DNA of 64,000 nt from Natronorubrum sulfidifaciens JCM 14089. Lineage in GTDB: Archaea > Halobacteriota > Halobacteria > Halobacteriales > Natrialbaceae. Every line of letters starts with the position of its first letter. The first letter of the stretch is position 1. The translations under genes and the position numbers were made by a program. The notes beneath the pieces are model-generated. The model was given only the letters and a program-made list of their open reading frames with translations. It was not told the DNA's origin and did not search any database. Where the stretch lies: the NCBI RefSeq assembly GCF_000337735.1, contig NZ_AOHX01000025.1, forward strand, positions 160,600 through 224,599. The letters are read 5' to 3'. Shown piece after piece: positions 1-8,374 of this stretch.

Positions 1-596
1 GTGGTATCCGTGGGGAGGCCATCGTCGATTCGATGGTCGAGTTGGGAACCTCGACCAGTGACGTCGATCTCGCGATGAGTTCGATCTACTCGAACAACCG
101 CGATCTGATCGACGAGGAGACCGATCGCCGATTCTTCGTTCGCGAAGGGACCGAAGTCCCACTCACCGAGAGCCCGCCAGCAGAAGCCAACCCGCCGCTG
201 CATCCCAACCACGAGGACCGCGGCGTCCGGGAGATCCCATCCGGCGACGCCGTCTTGCTCGAGGCCGACGATATCCCGGCGGCCGAAAATCGCGTCTGGC
301 TGAAAGGCCTCGGCTGCTTCGAGCACACCGACGACTCGCTCGCGTACACCGGCGACGACATCGACGTGGTCCGCGAAGGCGACGTCGACGTCATCCACTG
401 GGTGCCAGCAGCGGAGAGCGTCCCCGTCCGTCTGCGGACAATGGACGGCGACGTGAGCGGCCGAGCCGAACCCGGTGTCGCTGCCCTCGAGGCCGACGAA
501 CTGGTCCAGTTCGAACGCGTCGGCTTCGCGAGGATCGACCACCACGAGAGCGACGGTGGCGAGGAACGGACGGTCGCCTACTACACGCATCCCTGA
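1..596 (+). CDS. gltX: Glutamate--tRNA ligase, C-terminal part (5' end outside window)
   Basis: The reading frame is open from the first bases of the window (frame starting at base 3) and ends at 596, so the N-terminal catalytic half lies upstream. What is visible is the end of an archaeal GlxRS-type synthetase: a GIRGEAIVDSM / STSDVDLAMSS stretch at the end of the catalytic core, followed by the beta-barrel anticodon-binding region (VWLKGLGCFEH, DVDVIHWVPA). The enzyme charges tRNA-Glu, and in archaea that lack GlnRS also tRNA-Gln for later amidation. Recognition rests on these family-typical stretches; the HIGH and KMSKS motifs cannot be checked here. Confidence 0.9.
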   Translation, partial: GIRGEAIVDSMVELGTSTSDVDLAMSSIYSNNRDLIDEETDRRFFVREGTEVPLTESPPAEANPPLHPNHEDRGVREIPSGDAVLLEADDIPAAENRVWLKGLGCFEHTDDSLAYTGDDIDVVREGDVDVIHWVPAAESVPVRLRTMDGDVSGRAEPGVAALEADELVQFERVGFARIDHHESDGGEERTVAYYTHP

Positions 597-696
597 ACTC
601 GAGAGCACTACTGGTGTTGGCTCTCTGAACTGAGGTTGAGACAATCAGTTCCCGTCTCGAGGGAGAAGTCGACTGGCGCGTCTTCGGACGGGGACG

Positions 697-870
697 TTAC
701 TCCTCGATCCGTCCGACCTCGGCACTTCCACAGTCGGGACACGTCTCTTGCTCGCGGTGGAACCTTTCGCCACACGCACGGCACCGATAGTCGATGCGGT
801 CCGCCCGGCCGGCTTCGGCTTCCTGCTTCAACCGCTCGACTTTCTCGCCGAGCCGTTCGAACATGCTCAT
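697..870 (-). CDS. Small zinc-ribbon protein (57 aa)
   Basis: A 57-residue frame runs from ATG at 870 to TAA at 697. After an N-terminal amphipathic helix (residues about 1-24, rich in E, K and R) comes a compact zinc ribbon, CRAC...CPDC, at residues about 30-47, the two CxxC knuckles being 11 residues apart. Size and layout match the very small haloarchaeal CxxC zinc-finger proteins, which are mostly uncharacterised and may act in nucleic-acid or protein binding. A second in-frame ATG lies two codons downstream (864). The longer antisense and overlapping frames here have no family features. Confidence 0.7.
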   Translation of the reverse strand: MSMFERLGEKVERLKQEAEAGRADRIDYRCRACGERFHREQETCPDCGSAEVGRIEE

Positions 871-963
871 GGAGATGATATCGTCCTGTACACGGATAAG
901 TACCGCCGTCAGTAAACGGACGATCCACGTCCAGAGCAGCCACAGTGCCAGTGCTCGTGCTCG

Positions 964-1449
964 TTAGAGCAGAAAGACGGCCACGAGAAAGCCAACCAGA
1001 ATCGAGCCGGTCAACAGGACCTGTGTCGCCGTCGAGGCGAGCACGCCAACGGTCGCGTAGAACGCAGATCGCGTGCTGGCCTCGAGTTCGCCATCTCGAG
1101 CGAACTCGAGGAGAAAGACGGTGCCGAACAGACCCACAAGTAGCCCGATCGGGCCGGTGACGATCATCATGACGATGCCGACGGCTGCGGCGGCAGCGGT
1201 CGTTCGCCAGGATGCACCGCCGGCTTTCGCGGCGATCGAACCACCGAAGAACTCGACGACGACCGTCAGCACGCCGAGCAAAGCGAGGACAGCGACCACG
1301 ACCGTCCCCGGTTCGGTGAAGCCGGAGTGCCACCAGTAGAGGCCAAGCCCGGCGAGCGAAAAGAGACCGCCGGGGACCAACGGGATAACCGTCCCGACGA
1401 CGCCACCGATCAACAGCGCGATGGCGATAACTGCGATTGCATCGACCAT
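964..1449 (-). CDS. DUF456 family small membrane protein
   Basis: 161 residues from ATG 1449. The frame is open further upstream, but this ATG gives the natural hydrophobic N terminus MVDAIAVIAIALLIGG. At least four membrane segments are visible (about residues 5-25, 45-65, 85-110 and 135-158), separated by short Gly/Ala loops, with the PLVPGG and GPIGLLVG glycine motifs typical of DUF456 proteins. The function of the family is unknown. The gene ends about 95 bases upstream of the zinc-ribbon gene on the same strand and faces the SDR gene divergently. The start is the least certain point. Confidence 0.75.
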   Translation of the reverse strand: MVDAIAVIAIALLIGGVVGTVIPLVPGGLFSLAGLGLYWWHSGFTEPGTVVVAVLALLGVLTVVVEFFGGSIAAKAGGASWRTTAAAAAVGIVMMIVTGPIGLLVGLFGTVFLLEFARDGELEASTRSAFYATVGVLASTATQVLLTGSILVGFLVAVFLL

Positions 1450-1619
1450 TATCCCTACAGAGGCGTGGCGACACCAAAATCGTGCTGCCAGCGTCACCGT
1501 CAGCCGCTCAGTGTAACGCCAGCCGACAGCGTTGCCAGAAGCGGCGACGTCACTCTCGTCTCGAGCAGACGAGACTGCGCGAGCGGTACCATTACCCTCT
1601 GTCGACGAAACGAATAGGT

Positions 1620-2339
1620 ATGACAGACGGTGCGATCGTCGTCGGTGCATCTTCGGGAATCGGCGAGGCAGTGGCTCGAGAACTGGCAGCCGAGGGCTAC
1701 GAGGTCGGACTCACGGCTCGCCGGACGGAGCGCTTGACCGAAATTGGCGCAGCGCTCCCCACGAACGCGTACGTCGCGACGATGGACGTCACCGATGTCG
1801 ACGACGCCCGCGAGGGCTTCGACGAACTCGTCGACGCGATGCCGTCGGTCGACCTCGTCGTACTCAGCGCCGGCGTTGGCCACCTGAACCGCGACCTCGA
1901 GTGGGAACCCGAACGCGAGACGATCGACGTCAACGTCCGTGGCGTTACCGCGATCGCGACGGCAGCGATGGCCCATTTCGACGACCGCGGCGCGGGACAC
2001 CTCGTCGGAATCTCGTCGGTTGCGGCCGTCTTCGGCAACGGTGGCGCACCCGCCTACAACGCGTCGAAAGCGTTCGTCTCGACGTATCTCGAGGGGCTGC
2101 GCTATCGGCAGGCGGGCCGTGAGGGCGACGTGACGATTACGACGGTCGAACCCGGGTTCGTCGACACCGAGATGGCGATGGGCGAGTTCTGGATGTGTTC
2201 GCCCGAGACGGCGGCAAGACAAATCCGGCGCGCAATCGACCGCGAACGCGATCACGTCTACGTGACGCGTCGGTGGCGACTCGTTGCTTGGGTCCTGAAC
2301 GCGCTTCCCGAACGCATCCTGCAGCGACTGTTCACCTGA
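1620..2339 (+). CDS. Short-chain dehydrogenase/reductase (SDR)
   Basis: 239 residues from ATG 1620. The N terminus carries the classical SDR cofactor motif GASSGIG (about residues 8-14) and TARR at the second beta strand, which suggests NADP preference. SAGVG corresponds to the NNAG motif. The catalytic Ser is in GISSVAAVFG and the YxxxK pair is in PAYNASKAF. EPGFVDTEM is the conserved segment after the active site. The substrate cannot be deduced. It runs convergently with tmcA, with 21 bases between the stop codons. The reading frame extends upstream of 1620, but that part lacks protein-like composition and is antisense to the DUF456 gene. Confidence 0.85.
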   Translation: MTDGAIVVGASSGIGEAVARELAAEGYEVGLTARRTERLTEIGAALPTNAYVATMDVTDVDDAREGFDELVDAMPSVDLVVLSAGVGHLNRDLEWEPERETIDVNVRGVTAIATAAMAHFDDRGAGHLVGISSVAAVFGNGGAPAYNASKAFVSTYLEGLRYRQAGREGDVTITTVEPGFVDTEMAMGEFWMCSPETAARQIRRAIDRERDHVYVTRRWRLVAWVLNALPERILQRLFT

Positions 2340-2360
2340 GTGGCACTCTACTGGAACACG

Positions 2361-4637
2361 CTACCGAAACCGGTCGCGAACCTCGAGCGCGGCCGCCGAC
2401 CCGTAGTAGTCGACCAGCGGGCAGACGGCATCTCCGAGCGCGCGCATACACTGACTCGTCGAGTGGTACTCGAGGCGATCCGCCACTCGTTCCCATTCGC
2501 GGGCCTGCAGGGCACGCATGACGAGCAGCCGCTCTTCGCGGGCCGTCAGCTCGATTTCAGCCGGGTCCTCGAGGAAGTAGCGGCTGACGAGCCGGCGAAA
2601 CGGCCCCGGGTCGATATCGAACAGCCCGGGGCCGTAGGCGGCACCCGCGACGAGTCGCCACTCGTGGGCCGATAACTCGCGGTCGTCGACGTCGGCATCG
2701 ACGCTTCGAAGCACCGCACGGGCGACATCGGGCTCGAGGTCGTTGAGGGCGTCCGTACAGAGTGCGCGAAAGCGGCGGGCGAACCAGCCGGCGTGGCGGT
2801 CGTGCAGTTCCCGACCCGTGTCGCTCACCGGCGCGAGCATGAGCGCGGAGTACTCGCCGCTGGCGTCGTTGCGCGTCGTCGAGACGTGGACGGTTCGATA
2901 GCCGTTCTCACGCCAGAACGCGAGGAGGCCGGGAGTCGTACCGAAGCCGGTGCCGAGCCAGTCGACCGAGGATTCGAACTCCTCGCGGACACACTCGAGC
3001 AGCCGCGAGCCGAGTCCCCGGGAGCGCGCCGCGTGGTGGGTCGCGATGCGCACGATGCGGAGGCCAGCCGGTTCGCCGGCGGCTTCGTCACGGAGCTGGC
3101 TCGTGAGGATGTCAGGGAGCATGTTCCCGCGCACGCGGCCACCCTCGTACATCATCGCTCGTGTCTCCGCCGGAAGCGTCCCCTCGTGAGCCAGCAAGGC
3201 GACGCTGACGACGCGGCCGTCGTGGACGAGCGCCCGTGCCTCGAGGTTCGGCGCATCGAGCAGCCGCGCGAGGTCGTTGGGTTCCGTGCGGTAGTGGGCG
3301 AGTACGAGCAGGCCGAACGCCTCCCGGAGCAGGTGCTCGTCGGCCAGCAGGGCGTCGGGCTCGAGTCGCCGATACTGCACTGCGTCGGGCGTGGCGTCGG
3401 CGATCAGCGAGTCGACGGGTGGCCGCGCATCGAGCAACAGCGCCCGAAACGCCCACACTTCGACGGGGTCGCCCGCCGCATACCGGATCGGCTCGAGGAG
3501 CGTTCGGTCGACCACGTCGTGGTCGCTTTCGGCGAGTCGGTCCCGGAACCGAACTGAAAAGCCCCGACCGGTCCCCTCGTAGCCGTGGATCGTCGTCGCG
3601 AACGCGACGCGGTCGGCCGAGAGCAGCGACTCGAGCACCGAAACGGGCAGCGCCGCGGCCTCGTCGACGATGACGACATCCGCGTCCTCGAGGCGGCCGG
3701 CGGCGACGGCGGGCTCAAGAAAGCGGATGGAACCGCCGGCATCGGTCTCAAGTCGGCGAGTGTCGACAGTGGTCACACAGTCGAGGGCCGCACAGAGTTC
3801 TCCAGCGCGGTCGAACAGTTCTGCAGCGTTTCGAGACCGTGGAGCCGTGACGAGGACGTCCAGCCCATCGGCGGCGAACGCCCCGGCAGCCAGCCCCGCA
3901 GCGCTTGATTTTCCCCGGCCACGGTCGGCCTCGAGGACGACGGCTCGAGATTGCCCGTCGTCGCCGCCACTGTCCGCGAGCAGCGACTCGAACGCGGCGA
4001 CGGCGTCGACCTGATCGGCCGTCAAACAGGCGTCGTAGACGGCGGTCGGAAACCGGCTGTCCGTCGGTGGCTCGAGCGCCGTCGCATCCTGTTCGTCGCT
4101 TCCTCGCGGTGTTGGGTTCGTCAGCCCGCTGTCGACGATCCGCTCGGTGTCGACGTCGACGATGCCGACACCGCGATGTGCGCGCAGCGTCTCGACGAGC
4201 CGCCGTCTGAACCGGCCAGTGACGGCCGACAACGGGAACGGCGGAACGGCAAGCGAGTCGTCGAACGCGTCGTGGCGGTCGGGCCACGCCTCGAGCAGCG
4301 GCGTCAGCAGAATCAGCAACCCACCGCCGTCGACCGTACCAACGACTTTGCCGAGCGCGTTCGGCCGGAGTTCGTCGTGGGCGTCGAGCGTGACGATCTC
4401 CCGCGTCGTCCCGAGCAGTTCGCTCGCGTTCGCCTGTGGCAGCTGTTCACACCGCAGGCGGTCGTCGGGACCGACGAGCGTCGTCGCGGTGATCGGCACC
4501 GATAGCGTATCGAGGATCGACTCGAGGGCGTCGTAGCCACGCGCACGATCGCCAGCGAGGACGAGCAGTCGTCGCTCGTTGGTTCGCGTCGCCTCCTCGA
4601 ACAGCGACTCGGCGAGCGAAACGACGTCTTCGTACAT
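2361..4637 (-). CDS. tmcA: tRNA(Met) cytidine acetyltransferase TmcA
   Basis: 758 residues, full length for the family. TmcA uses acetyl-CoA and ATP/GTP to make N4-acetylcytidine in tRNA. The sequence shows an N-terminal RNA-helicase-like module, with Walker A ADRGRGKS at about residues 237-244 and a Walker B/DEAA box (VIVDEAA) at about 322-328. A GNAT acetyltransferase module follows (IATHHAARSRGLGSRLL, about 531-547), and then the C-terminal tRNA-binding tail. It is transcribed divergently from the rpl7ae operon across a 386-base region and ends convergently with the SDR gene. Recognition is strong because the helicase-GNAT order is diagnostic. Confidence 0.93.
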   Translation of the reverse strand: MYEDVVSLAESLFEEATRTNERRLLVLAGDRARGYDALESILDTLSVPITATTLVGPDDRLRCEQLPQANASELLGTTREIVTLDAHDELRPNALGKVVGTVDGGGLLILLTPLLEAWPDRHDAFDDSLAVPPFPLSAVTGRFRRRLVETLRAHRGVGIVDVDTERIVDSGLTNPTPRGSDEQDATALEPPTDSRFPTAVYDACLTADQVDAVAAFESLLADSGGDDGQSRAVVLEADRGRGKSSAAGLAAGAFAADGLDVLVTAPRSRNAAELFDRAGELCAALDCVTTVDTRRLETDAGGSIRFLEPAVAAGRLEDADVVIVDEAAALPVSVLESLLSADRVAFATTIHGYEGTGRGFSVRFRDRLAESDHDVVDRTLLEPIRYAAGDPVEVWAFRALLLDARPPVDSLIADATPDAVQYRRLEPDALLADEHLLREAFGLLVLAHYRTEPNDLARLLDAPNLEARALVHDGRVVSVALLAHEGTLPAETRAMMYEGGRVRGNMLPDILTSQLRDEAAGEPAGLRIVRIATHHAARSRGLGSRLLECVREEFESSVDWLGTGFGTTPGLLAFWRENGYRTVHVSTTRNDASGEYSALMLAPVSDTGRELHDRHAGWFARRFRALCTDALNDLEPDVARAVLRSVDADVDDRELSAHEWRLVAGAAYGPGLFDIDPGPFRRLVSRYFLEDPAEIELTAREERLLVMRALQAREWERVADRLEYHSTSQCMRALGDAVCPLVDYYGSAAALEVRDRFR

Positions 4638-4734
4638 AGCTTCGTCTTGGGGACGCGAGAGTAATAGCCACCGGAACGCTGCGTGTCACGCCCGCCGTCG
4701 GAAACCGATTGCCGCGCCGACCTCACCCGGCTCG

Positions 4735-4793
4735 GGCTCGGCTTGGATTCGCTGTGTCTGATCGGGTCAAGCCCCGACACAGCGAGCCGAGCC
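4735..4793. repeat. Interrupted inverted repeat between tmcA and rpl7ae
   Basis: The left arm (GGCTCGGCT at 4735-4743 and CGCTGTGTC at 4750-4758) pairs with the right arm GACACAGCG / AGCCGAGCC at 4776-4793, leaving a 6-base bulge and a 17-base loop. It lies in the shared upstream region of tmcA (start 4637) and rpl7ae (start 5024). It could be a protein-binding site or an RNA hairpin; no function can be assigned. Confidence 0.6.
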
Positions 4794-4862
4794 GACCGTC
4801 TCCGATGACCTACTCGAGTCGATCTGTGCGGACCTCTCGCACAGCCTCGACCGTTTGAACAC

Positions 4863-4870
4863 GCTTTTAA
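4863..4870 (+). promoter_or_regulatory. TATA-like element for the rpl7ae operon
   Basis: CTTTTAAG is the only AT-rich TATA-like octamer shortly upstream of the rpl7ae leader. Transcription would start near 4890, giving a leader of roughly 130 bases. That is unusually long for a haloarchaeal mRNA. Confidence 0.5.
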
Positions 4871-4886
4871 GGAGGGCAACGCTACA

Positions 4887-5023
4887 GCGTAGTACACCCT
4901 ACGCGGGGTTGATGATGCTCCTAGCCTTACAGGACTTCCGCCGGAATCTGATCCGGCACGGGGTACCCAGTGCCCCGGACGGCAGGGGAGCGCGAGCCCA
5001 CGTGTAGGAGAGGTGAACAACCA
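4887..5023 (+). promoter_or_regulatory. Structured 5' leader of rpl7ae, possible L7Ae-binding element
   Basis: Three short inverted repeats lie in this leader: GCGTAG/CTACGC (4887-4892 and 4899-4904), CCGGA/TCCGG (4941-4945 and 4952-4956) and CGGGG/CCCCG (4959-4963 and 4973-4977). A TGATGA box-C-like sequence lies at 4910-4915, and a CTGA box-D-like sequence at 4948-4951 in the loop of the second hairpin. L7Ae is known to bind kink-turns formed by C/D boxes, and archaeal L7Ae is reported to bind its own mRNA leader, so autoregulation is plausible. The two boxes are not flanked by convincing complementary stems, so this remains an inference. Confidence 0.4.
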
Positions 5024-5386
5024 ATGTCAGTCTACGTAACCACCGACATCCCAGCCGACCTCGCAGAGGACGCCCTTGAGGCCCTCGAGGTCGCACGAGA
5101 CACCGGACGAGTAAAGAAAGGAACCAACGAAACGACGAAAGCGATCGAGCGCGGCAACGCCGACCTCGTGTACGTCGCCGAAGACGTCTCCCCCGAGGAG
5201 ATCGTCATGCACATCCCCGACCTCGCCGAGGAGAAGGGCATTTCCGTCGTCTTCATCGAAACCCAAGACGACGTCGGCCACGCTGCCGGCCTCGAGGTCG
5301 GCTCGGCCGCCGCGGCGATCGTCGACGCCGGCGAAGCCGGTGACGACGTCGAAGACATCGCCGGCAAGGTCGAGGACCTCGACTGA
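5024..5386 (+). CDS. rpl7ae: Ribosomal protein L7Ae
   Basis: 120 residues from ATG 5024, preceded by a GGTGA ribosome-binding sequence. L7Ae binds kink-turn RNA in 23S rRNA, box C/D and H/ACA guide RNPs and RNase P. The signature [19 protein letters not shown] lies at about residues 27-45 and contacts the kink-turn, and [15 protein letters not shown] follows. It leads an operon with S28e, L24e and ndk, separated from S28e by 11 bases. The N-terminal extension of the open frame (from 4970) is untranslated leader. Confidence 0.97.
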   Translation: MSVYVTTDIPADLAEDALEALEVARDTGRVKKGTNETTKAIERGNADLVYVAEDVSPEEIVMHIPDLAEEKGISVVFIETQDDVGHAAGLEVGSAAAAIVDAGEAGDDVEDIAGKVEDLD

Positions 5387-5397
5387 GGTGATCAGAG

Positions 5398-5622
5398 ATG
5401 AGTGCTGAAGAGGAAGAAAGCGGCTCTACGCCCGCCGAGGTCATCGAGATCGTCGGCAAGACCGGCATGCACGGTGAGGCCATGCAGGTCAAATGCCGGA
5501 TCAAGGAGGGCGAGAACCAGGGACGAATCATTACCCGAAACTGCCTCGGGCCAGTTCGTGAAGGGGACATCCTCCAGCTTCGCGAGACTGCCCGCGAGGC
5601 AGACTCCATCGGAGGTCAATAA
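5398..5622 (+). CDS. rps28e: Ribosomal protein S28e
   Basis: 74 residues. S28e is a small-subunit protein with an OB-type fold near the mRNA exit/platform. The family core [16 protein letters not shown] and the C-terminal [13 protein letters not shown] are clear. The first 12 residues form the acidic N-terminal tail usual in halophiles. GGTGAT is a plausible ribosome-binding sequence 9 bases before the ATG. Its stop codon shares one base with the rpl24e start (TAATG), suggesting translational coupling. Confidence 0.96.
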   Translation: MSAEEEESGSTPAEVIEIVGKTGMHGEAMQVKCRIKEGENQGRIITRNCLGPVREGDILQLRETAREADSIGGQ

Positions 5623-5942
5623 TGGTCGAGAAACGAACCTGTGATTACACGGGCGAAGAGATCGAACCCGGCACGGGCATTATGTACGTCAAAAACGACG
5701 GCTCCGTGCTCCACTTCGTCGACTCGAAGGCGGAGAAAAACTACAAGCTCGGTCGCGAACCACGCGACCTCGAGTGGACCGAAGAAGGTCGTCGCGACAA
5801 GGGTCCTGCACAGCCAGCAGTCGAGGAGACTGCCGACGACGAGGAGTCCGAAGACGAGGACGCCGAAACGGAGGCTGACGCCGACGAGGCCGACGCCGAC
5901 GACGAGGGTGCAGAAACCGACTCCGAGGAGGACGAGGAATGA
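5622..5942 (+). CDS. rpl24e: Ribosomal protein L24e with long acidic C-terminal tail
   Basis: 106 residues. The first 60 are the L24e zinc-finger-type domain ([28 protein letters not shown]). This haloarchaeal version has lost most of the usual zinc cysteines, only the first being apparent. Residues about 65-106 are a low-complexity Asp/Glu/Ala tail that roughly doubles the usual length of about 60 residues. Such tails occur in haloarchaeal L24e proteins. The ndk start overlaps the stop by four bases (ATGA). Confidence 0.95.
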   Translation: MVEKRTCDYTGEEIEPGTGIMYVKNDGSVLHFVDSKAEKNYKLGREPRDLEWTEEGRRDKGPAQPAVEETADDEESEDEDAETEADADEADADDEGAETDSEEDEE

Positions 5943-6403
5943 GCGACCACGAGCGAACGTTCGTGATGGTCAAGCCCGACGCCTTCGCGCGTGGGCTTGT
6001 GGGCGAGGTCGTCTCCCGACTCGAGGACCGCGGGCTCAAACTCGTGGGCATCAAGGTCATCAACATGCCCGAAGAGCGCGCTCAGGAACACTACGCAGAG
6101 CACACTGACAAGCCGTTCTTCGACGATCTGACCGACTTCATCACGTCCGGCCCGGTCGTCCCGATGGTCTGGGAAGGACAGGACGCGACGCGACAGGTCC
6201 GACAGATGATCGGCGAGACGGATCCACTCGAGGCACAGCCGGGAACGATCCGCGGCGACTACGCGCTTGATCTCGGTCGCAACGTCGTTCACGCTGCTGA
6301 CCACGAAGACGAGGGTGCAAACGAACGCGAGATCGCAATCCACTTCGACGAGGACGAGCTGATCGACTACGATCAGCACGACGCCGAGTGGCTCTACGAA
6401 TAA
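5939..6403 (+). CDS. ndk: Nucleoside diphosphate kinase
   Basis: 154 residues, standard length. It transfers the gamma phosphate from NTP to NDP through a phospho-histidine. The N-terminal signature [18 protein letters not shown] and the active-site segment [12 protein letters not shown] (catalytic His near residue 121) are present. GTIRGDYAL precedes the active site, as in the family. It is the last gene of the L7Ae-S28e-L24e-ndk operon, a linkage common in archaea, and overlaps L24e by 4 bases. Confidence 0.97.
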   Translation: MSDHERTFVMVKPDAFARGLVGEVVSRLEDRGLKLVGIKVINMPEERAQEHYAEHTDKPFFDDLTDFITSGPVVPMVWEGQDATRQVRQMIGETDPLEAQPGTIRGDYALDLGRNVVHAADHEDEGANEREIAIHFDEDELIDYDQHDAEWLYE

Positions 6404-6739
6404 GACGCCACTAGCAGCCGCGATCAGCACCGTTTTGTTGCCGCCTATTATTCGATAGCGTCGCCGCTCTCAGTTCAGCGGTCAGCTGATACGCCCATTA
6501 CTCGAGCGCACTCGAACGGTATCGGTTTCTCCGACTGGCGTCCAGCAGGGCGGCTACGGACTCCGGTCCGTGTAACTCGAGGAACTGGTCGACCGAGACA
6601 GTGGTATCTAGTCGGTTCGTACGCGCCCAACCAGAACGGACTGCAGTGGATTGTTATCGTAGACGTAACATCTAATGCAGTGGCTGCAGTAGTCATCAGC
6701 GGTGGTTTCGAATGGTAACATACGGTAGGTGGTTCGTGG
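6404..6739. other. Intergenic region, no gene recognised
   Basis: 336 bases between ndk and the next HTH gene. Possible frames on both strands are short and lack family features or plausible start contexts. An AT-richer segment at about 6650-6680 (TTGTTATCGTAGACG...) could hold the promoter of the 6740 gene. I see nothing else that I can support. Confidence 0.5.
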
Positions 6740-7120
6740 ATGCGTGAAAGCGAGGGAGAATCGACGGCAGCCACGGCGCAGGTCACCCCGTCGCTGGACC
6801 TGATTTTTGATCTCCTCTCGAACCGTCGTCGCCGGTATGCGCTGTATTATCTGTACGATCAACCCGACGGTGTCGCAACGCTAGAAGAAATCGCGGACGC
6901 GGTCACCACAGATCTGAAACGGTTCTCCGAATCGGACGGTGAAACCAACCCCGAGCAACAACGGGGGCGGGTCCAGATGGAACTGCAGCACACGCATCTC
7001 CCACGGCTCGAGGACGCAGGGATACTCGAGCACGATCATCGGAGCGAGACGGTCAGATACTGGACACAGCCGTCGCTCGAGGAGTGGCTCGAACACGCCC
7101 ATCACAAAGAGCAGTCGTAG
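6740..7120 (+). CDS. Winged-helix protein, DUF7344-type
   Basis: 126 residues from ATG 6740. Residues about 15-115 form a winged-helix-like domain: LIFDLLSNRRRRYALYYL, then VATLEEIADAV, and the recognition/wing region MELQHTHLPRLEDAGILEHD. It ends with RYWTQPSLEEWLEHA. The LLSNxRRRxxLxYL opening and the HxHLPRLExxGxI signature are those of an abundant haloarchaeal regulator-like domain (DUF7344). Targets are unknown. It stands alone between ndk and sod. There are no membrane segments and no sensor domain. Confidence 0.8.
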   Translation: MRESEGESTAATAQVTPSLDLIFDLLSNRRRRYALYYLYDQPDGVATLEEIADAVTTDLKRFSESDGETNPEQQRGRVQMELQHTHLPRLEDAGILEHDHRSETVRYWTQPSLEEWLEHAHHKEQS

Positions 7121-7222
7121 AATCCACACCGCCGAACAGCGACGCTATTGTCAGCCGGCGTGGGAGTGCTGAAAGATTTAACACGCGATGCGTGGTGTGT
7201 CGACTCGAAGCGACAAATCACG

Positions 7223-7267
7223 GGAAGAGACGCCGGTCGATCGTGCCGCATGATAGCGTCTCTTTCC
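7223..7267. promoter_or_regulatory. Inverted repeat just upstream of the sod promoter
   Basis: GGAAGAGACGC (7223-7233) faces GCGTCTCTTTCC (7256-7267) across a 22-base spacer. Seven base pairs are perfect and the outer arm pairs with one bulged T. A TATA-like ACTTAACA follows at 7273-7280 and the sod start codon is at 7316. The position fits an operator or activator site for sod; this is inference. Confidence 0.5.
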
Positions 7268-7315
7268 TCAAAACTTAACACGAACGCTGCCGAGATAGCA
7301 GACAGGTGAAATCCA

Positions 7316-7918
7316 ATGACTGACCACGAACTTCCACCACTGCCGTACGATTACGACGCACTGGAACCATCAATCTCCGAACAGGTCGTGACCTGGCATC
7401 ACGACACGCACCATCAGGGCTATGTAAACGGCCTCAACGCCGCCGAAGAAACCCTCGCAGAGAACCGCGAGTCCGGTGATTTCGGCTCGACGCCCGGTGC
7501 GCTGGGTAGTGTCACTCACAACGGCTGTGGACACTATCTCCACACGCTGTTCTGGGAGAACATGTCCCCGAACGGCGGCGGTGAGCCCGAAGGCGACCTC
7601 GCCGACCGCATCGAGGAGGACTTCGGTTCCTACGAGGGTTGGAAAGGCGAGTTCGAAGCCGCTGCCGGCGCAGCCGGTGGCTGGGCACTGCTCGTGTACG
7701 ACCCGGTTGCAAAACAGCTGCGAAACGTTGCGGTCGACAAACACGACCAGGGCGCACTCTGGGGCTCGCACCCAATCCTCGCACTGGACGTCTGGGAACA
7801 CTCCTACTACTACGACTACGGTCCAGACCGTGGCGACTTCATCGACGCGTTCTTCGATGTCGTCAACTGGGAGAAGGCCGCAGAAGAGTACGAGAAGTGC
7901 CTCGACCACTTCGAGTAA
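7316..7918 (+). CDS. sod: Superoxide dismutase (Mn/Fe type)
   Basis: 200 residues, standard for haloarchaeal SOD. It dismutates superoxide to oxygen and peroxide. The N-terminal LPPLPYDYDALEP and the metal ligands are present: His in WHHDTHHQGYVNGLN, His in HYLHTLFWENMSP, and Asp/His in LDVWEHSYYYDYG. The last is the family signature DxWEHxYY. The leader is short, with GGTGA 8 bases before the ATG. An upstream inverted repeat (7223-7267) suggests regulation. Confidence 0.96.
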   Translation: MTDHELPPLPYDYDALEPSISEQVVTWHHDTHHQGYVNGLNAAEETLAENRESGDFGSTPGALGSVTHNGCGHYLHTLFWENMSPNGGGEPEGDLADRIEEDFGSYEGWKGEFEAAAGAAGGWALLVYDPVAKQLRNVAVDKHDQGALWGSHPILALDVWEHSYYYDYGPDRGDFIDAFFDVVNWEKAAEEYEKCLDHFE

Positions 7919-8101
7919 GCTGAACGCAGCAAGACGCGACGAGCGAGTCAACTCCGATATTTTTTGCGACCGACGACCCGCCCAGCGACGGCGCAGTCAG
8001 GGACACCGATCACACGACCCGCGAGCGAGCGGGGTCGCCGCTGTGACGATGCTCCGCTCCCGTGTGGAAACGAACGATTTAGGCGGCTGAGAGCGATAGC
8101 G

Positions 8102-8374
8102 ATGAGTATGCCCGTTCCCAAGTCCGAGTTCGACAGCCTGCCGCCGTGTGACTTCTATACGCCCGCGGAACTGCTCGAGGACGACCAGATGTACTCCGTC
8201 TACGAGATTGCCCGCCTGCTGCAGGGCCTCGAGCCCGACGCGGATATCGACCGCGAAACCGAGGATATCCTGCTCGACTGGGCGATTCCGTGGGTGATGA
8301 CCAACGCCGATGACCTCGTGGTCGCCGAACCACGCAGCGACGACGAGCCCGGCTACTATGGCCTGAAAGAATGA
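8102..8374 (+). CDS. Conserved haloarchaeal protein, DUF5827-type
   Basis: 90 residues from ATG 8102, although the frame is open from 7964 without protein-like sequence. The acidic protein opens MPVPKSEFDSLPPCDFYTP and continues with YEIARLLQGLEPDADIDRETEDILLDW and a C-terminal EPGYYGLKE. There are no membrane segments or catalytic motifs. The family is conserved in haloarchaea and of unknown function. Its stop overlaps the start of the P-loop ATPase by four bases (ATGA), so the two are co-translated and probably functionally linked. The DUF name is assigned from memory of the family, not from a search. Confidence 0.75.
   Translation: MSMPVPKSEFDSLPPCDFYTPAELLEDDQMYSVYEIARLLQGLEPDADIDRETEDILLDWAIPWVMTNADDLVVAEPRSDDEPGYYGLKE

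Noticed and set aside
608..1477. 289-codon frame on the minus strand overlapping the DUF456 and zinc-ribbon genes
   Set aside because: Its translation is Arg-rich and low in acidic residues, unlike halophilic proteins, and overlaps two better supported genes in other frames.
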